Part shown: in pieces, positions 7,039 to 8,532 of the stretch
Numbering within the stretch: the stretch's first letter is position 1
Layout: every line of letters starts with the position of its first letter
Assembly (NCBI GenBank): GCA_002254335.1
Contig: NIVA01000133.1
Span: 1-8,532, forward strand
Length of the DNA stretch: 8,532 bases
Origin: Bacteroidetes bacterium 4572_114
GTDB lineage: Bacteria; Bacteroidota; Bacteroidia; Bacteroidales; 4484-276
Direction of reading: 5' to 3'
The notes under the pieces: generated by a model
Seen by the model: only the letters and a program-made list of their open reading frames with translations
What the model was told of the DNA's origin: nothing
The model's database searches: none
Translations under genes and position numbers: made by a program

Positions 7039-7701
7039 TCTTTTAGGTAACCTTGAATATCTTCCAGTTTTTGTGCTGCACTGTCATAACTAATCTTCAT
7101 GGGGACGATGGCATCCAACGAGGGGATATTTTGCGGTGTCGCCACCCCATTGTGCAAAGGCATCTGTGCGCAGGATATTGCCAATTTGGCTTCGGTTTCG
7201 CTGCTTAAAAGATAATCCATCAGTTTTTTGCCGTTCCCCGGATTTGGGGAATTCTTTATCAGGTTAACCGTATTGGGCATTATCAAACTGCCAATCCCAT
7301 CCTGGTCCAAAAAAACAATATCAACATTTGCCCCTTCCTTCATGGCTTCAAAAGCATCATCGGTATCGGTGAGGCCGCAGGCAATTTCGCCCTGCATGAC
7401 CCGCTTTTTAACGTCCCCGTTGCTGGTGGCAATTACCACATCATTATTTTTTAAATCTGTAAGAAACTGTTTTGCTTTTTCATCGCCAACGGCAGTAAAC
7501 AAAGCTGCCAACGCCGGTGGATTTTGTCTCTTCAGTGTCGTAAACAACCTTTACAGTAATGCCTGAGCTACTTTCAAAATCTTTTAAAACGGGTTCCGAA
7601 AATATTTGATCAACACTTGTATAAACAACAACCTGATTGGCATTGTCCCCACAACTTGCAATTATTAATATTGAACAAATTAAAAGTATAAGGTTTTTCA
7701 T
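7026..7701 (-). pseudogene. Iron-type ABC substrate-binding lipoprotein (FbpA-like), disrupted by internal deletion and frameshift
   Basis: The 5' part (7701 to about 7512) encodes a lipoprotein signal (MKNLILLICSILIIASC, Cys17) and the family N-terminus VVVYTSVDQIFSEPVLKDF...VVYDTEETKSTGV, then runs into a stop at 7480. The 3' part (from about 7511 to 7026, another frame) resumes with LAALFTAVGDEKAKQF, GLTDTDDAFEAM, DQDGIGSLIMPNTVNLIKNSPNP, a DYLLSSETEAKLA helix and CAQMPLH. All of these are typical of the C-terminal half of periplasmic Fe(III)-binding proteins. Compared with usual members of about 330 residues, roughly 90-110 residues between STGV and AALF are missing, including much of the first lobe and the hinge. 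A start at 7547 for the second frame is not credible, since it reads through signal-less sequence. It overlaps the permease start by 13 nt, in order with permease and ATPase. Iron as the substrate is inferred from family. Confidence 0.8.
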
Positions 7702-7712
7702 AAAAATATTTT

Positions 7713-7843
7713 TGAGTCCGGTCTAAAAAGCAAAATTAAGCCGCTAATGCGCTAATATACTTTTCTAATTACCTTGTAATCATGCGTTTAAAAATAATAA
7801 AATTTCGCTAATTATCAAAAACTTCGTTTTTAGACCGGACTCA
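7713..7843. repeat. Inverted-repeat-bounded element B
   Basis: The left arm TGAGTCCGGTCTAAAAAGC (7713-7731) is identical to the left arm of element A. The right arm (7827-7843) is a perfect 17-bp reverse complement of its outer part. The interior of 97 bp is A/T-rich, has no ORF, and differs from the interior of element A. It contains three CGCTAAT heptamers (7742-7748, 7750-7756, 7806-7812). The left arm ends 11 bp before the binding-protein ATG, so the element fills the 5' region of the importer operon; the right arm is 42 bp after the stop of the nuclease-family gene. Both flanks are T-rich, so any target duplication is unreadable. Confidence 0.7.
7731..7738 (-). promoter_or_regulatory. 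Possible -7 box at inner edge of element B, facing the importer operon
   Basis: On the minus strand TAATTTTG (7738-7731) matches TAnnTTTG, and its last base is the first base of the element arm. It would start transcription about 20 nt before the binding-protein ATG. No TTTG lies 19-21 nt upstream, so half the promoter consensus is missing. Element A has a near match (AATATTTG, 2404-2411) in the same place relative to its right arm, also facing its downstream gene. Confidence 0.3.
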
Positions 7844-7885
7844 TTTTTACAATTAATGATGCACGGACAGGATTACAACCGAAAC

Positions 7886-8532
7886 CTATTGTTGTAATAA
7901 TTGCCCCATCTCCTCCATTTCGAAACCATCGATACATTTCCGTTCAATATCGAAGTTTATCCCCACAATATAAAAAATTGAATGAAAGTATTTTTCCTTG
8001 CTATCTGCGATGGTGTAAGAAATACCTTTAAACAACACATCTATCAGCTCAATAAACCTTTCAACCCTATTATTTTTCAGCGAATGCATAATATCTACCA
8101 ACAAGGTGCTTGCTTTGTCCACATGGCCGTCGTTAAGTTCGGCCAGGAGGTGCATCGTAAATGAGCGTTCCACTTCATCATTGGGAAAATCAAGCAACAG
8201 TGTCGATTCTAACGGGTTGACCTGCTTTACCGTTAAATAGCCGGTTTGAAATAAAAGCGGTATTAACGAAATATTTGTTATTTCATATTTTTCAAGTTCA
8301 TTTTCAAAAATTATTTTCTTCTCAATATCAAAGGCCGTATATCTTTTTTCTTTAATGAGCTTCATCAAAAAGGTGGGTGTCCCGGTACTAAACCAGTAAT
8401 CTTTAAAAGCCCTTTTATAGAAAAAGTTAAGGATGGAAAACGGATTATATACAAAGTTCACCCCGTCCCATGAGTAACCATTGTACCAGCGTTTTATGTG
8501 AGGAAGGATGTCAGGAAAATAATCGGCATAGT
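7886..8532 (-). CDS. AAA-ATPase-like / PD-(D/E)XK nuclease-superfamily protein, 5' partial, nuclease core deleted
   Basis: The frame is open to the window edge. A GTG at 8461 is internal, since the upstream codons read WYNGYSWDG, a family hallmark joined directly to VYNPFSILNFF. 214 residues are visible. YWFSTGTPTF, LIPLLFQTGYLTVK and FPNDEVERSF follow, as in the PF09820/PF08011 proteins common in Bacteroidota, which are often over 500 residues long. The P-loop ATPase part would lie outside the window. Near the end, EKYFHSIFYI (the start of the nuclease domain) is joined in frame at 7967/7966 to VGINFDIERKCIDGFEMEEM, which corresponds to the usual extreme C-terminus. About 80 residues that normally carry the GRIDxVIE and FEFK catalytic motifs are absent. 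The biological role of the family is uncertain; selfish or defence functions have been suggested. The stop is followed by element B. Confidence 0.78.
   Translation of the reverse strand, partial: YADYFPDILPHIKRWYNGYSWDGVNFVYNPFSILNFFYKRAFKDYWFSTGTPTFLMKLIKEKRYTAFDIEKKIIFENELEKYEITNISLIPLLFQTGYLTVKQVNPLESTLLLDFPNDEVERSFTMHLLAELNDGHVDKASTLLVDIMHSLKNNRVERFIELIDVLFKGISYTIADSKEKYFHSIFYIVGINFDIERKCIDGFEMEEMGQLLQQ

Noticed and set aside
7026..7547. An independent 173-residue protein starting at 7547
   Set aside because: Its first residues (MFTTLKRQNPP) are the out-of-frame translation of the binding protein's own N-terminal half. Family similarity begins only at LAALFTAVGD, so it is the 3' part of a broken gene.
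7806..7820. A Fur box (GATAAT-type) in element B upstream of the iron importer
   Set aside because: A single GATAAT half-site is visible on the minus strand, with no second or third hexamer in register. In A/T-rich sequence this is expected by chance.

Overview
The window looks like a chromosomal segment of a Bacteroidota member, probably Bacteroidales/Marinilabiliales-like. Four things point that way. There is a DUF5916 outer-membrane-type protein. There is a secreted esterase ending in a type IX secretion (T9SS) sorting domain. One promoter fits the Bacteroidetes consensus (TTTG, 19-nt spacer, TAnnTTTG). Start codons lack Shine-Dalgarno sequences and follow A/T-rich leaders. No taxonomic search was possible, so placement below phylum is inference.

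Left part, plus strand: the 3' portion of a DUF5916 gene (1-2010, 5' end outside the window) is followed by a 514-bp gene-free stretch. That stretch holds a period-7 repeat, a strong intrinsic terminator and a 135-bp element bounded by inverted repeats (element A). Next comes an apparently intact three-domain secreted esterase (2525-3925): a starch-binding-like E-set domain, an esterase D/CE1-type alpha/beta hydrolase, and a T9SS sorting domain.

Right part, minus strand, read right to left: an AAA-ATPase-like/PD-(D/E)XK family protein (5' end outside the window, nuclease core missing); a 131-bp inverted-repeat element (element B) with the same 17-19 bp arms as element A; and a ferric-iron-type ABC importer operon in the classic order binding lipoprotein, two-domain permease, ATPase. 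After the importer come a well-formed promoter, a 26-30 codon ORF resembling the start of a HicB antitoxin, and a lipoprotein with a DUF1080/concanavalin-like domain. That lipoprotein is convergent with the esterase.

Two observations stand out. First, the two inverted-repeat elements share arms although they lie 5.3 kb apart. Element B ends 11 bp before the start codon of the importer operon and carries a promoter-like box at its inner edge. It could be a small non-autonomous mobile element or an invertible promoter; the sequence alone cannot decide. Second, three consecutive minus-strand genes (nuclease-family protein, binding protein, permease) each appear to have lost an internal block while the sequence on both sides of the junction stays family-like. 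The HicB-like ORF may be a fourth case. This is either real decay of the importer region or assembly collapse. As written, the importer should not work, because the binding protein is frameshifted and the permease lacks its last two membrane helices.
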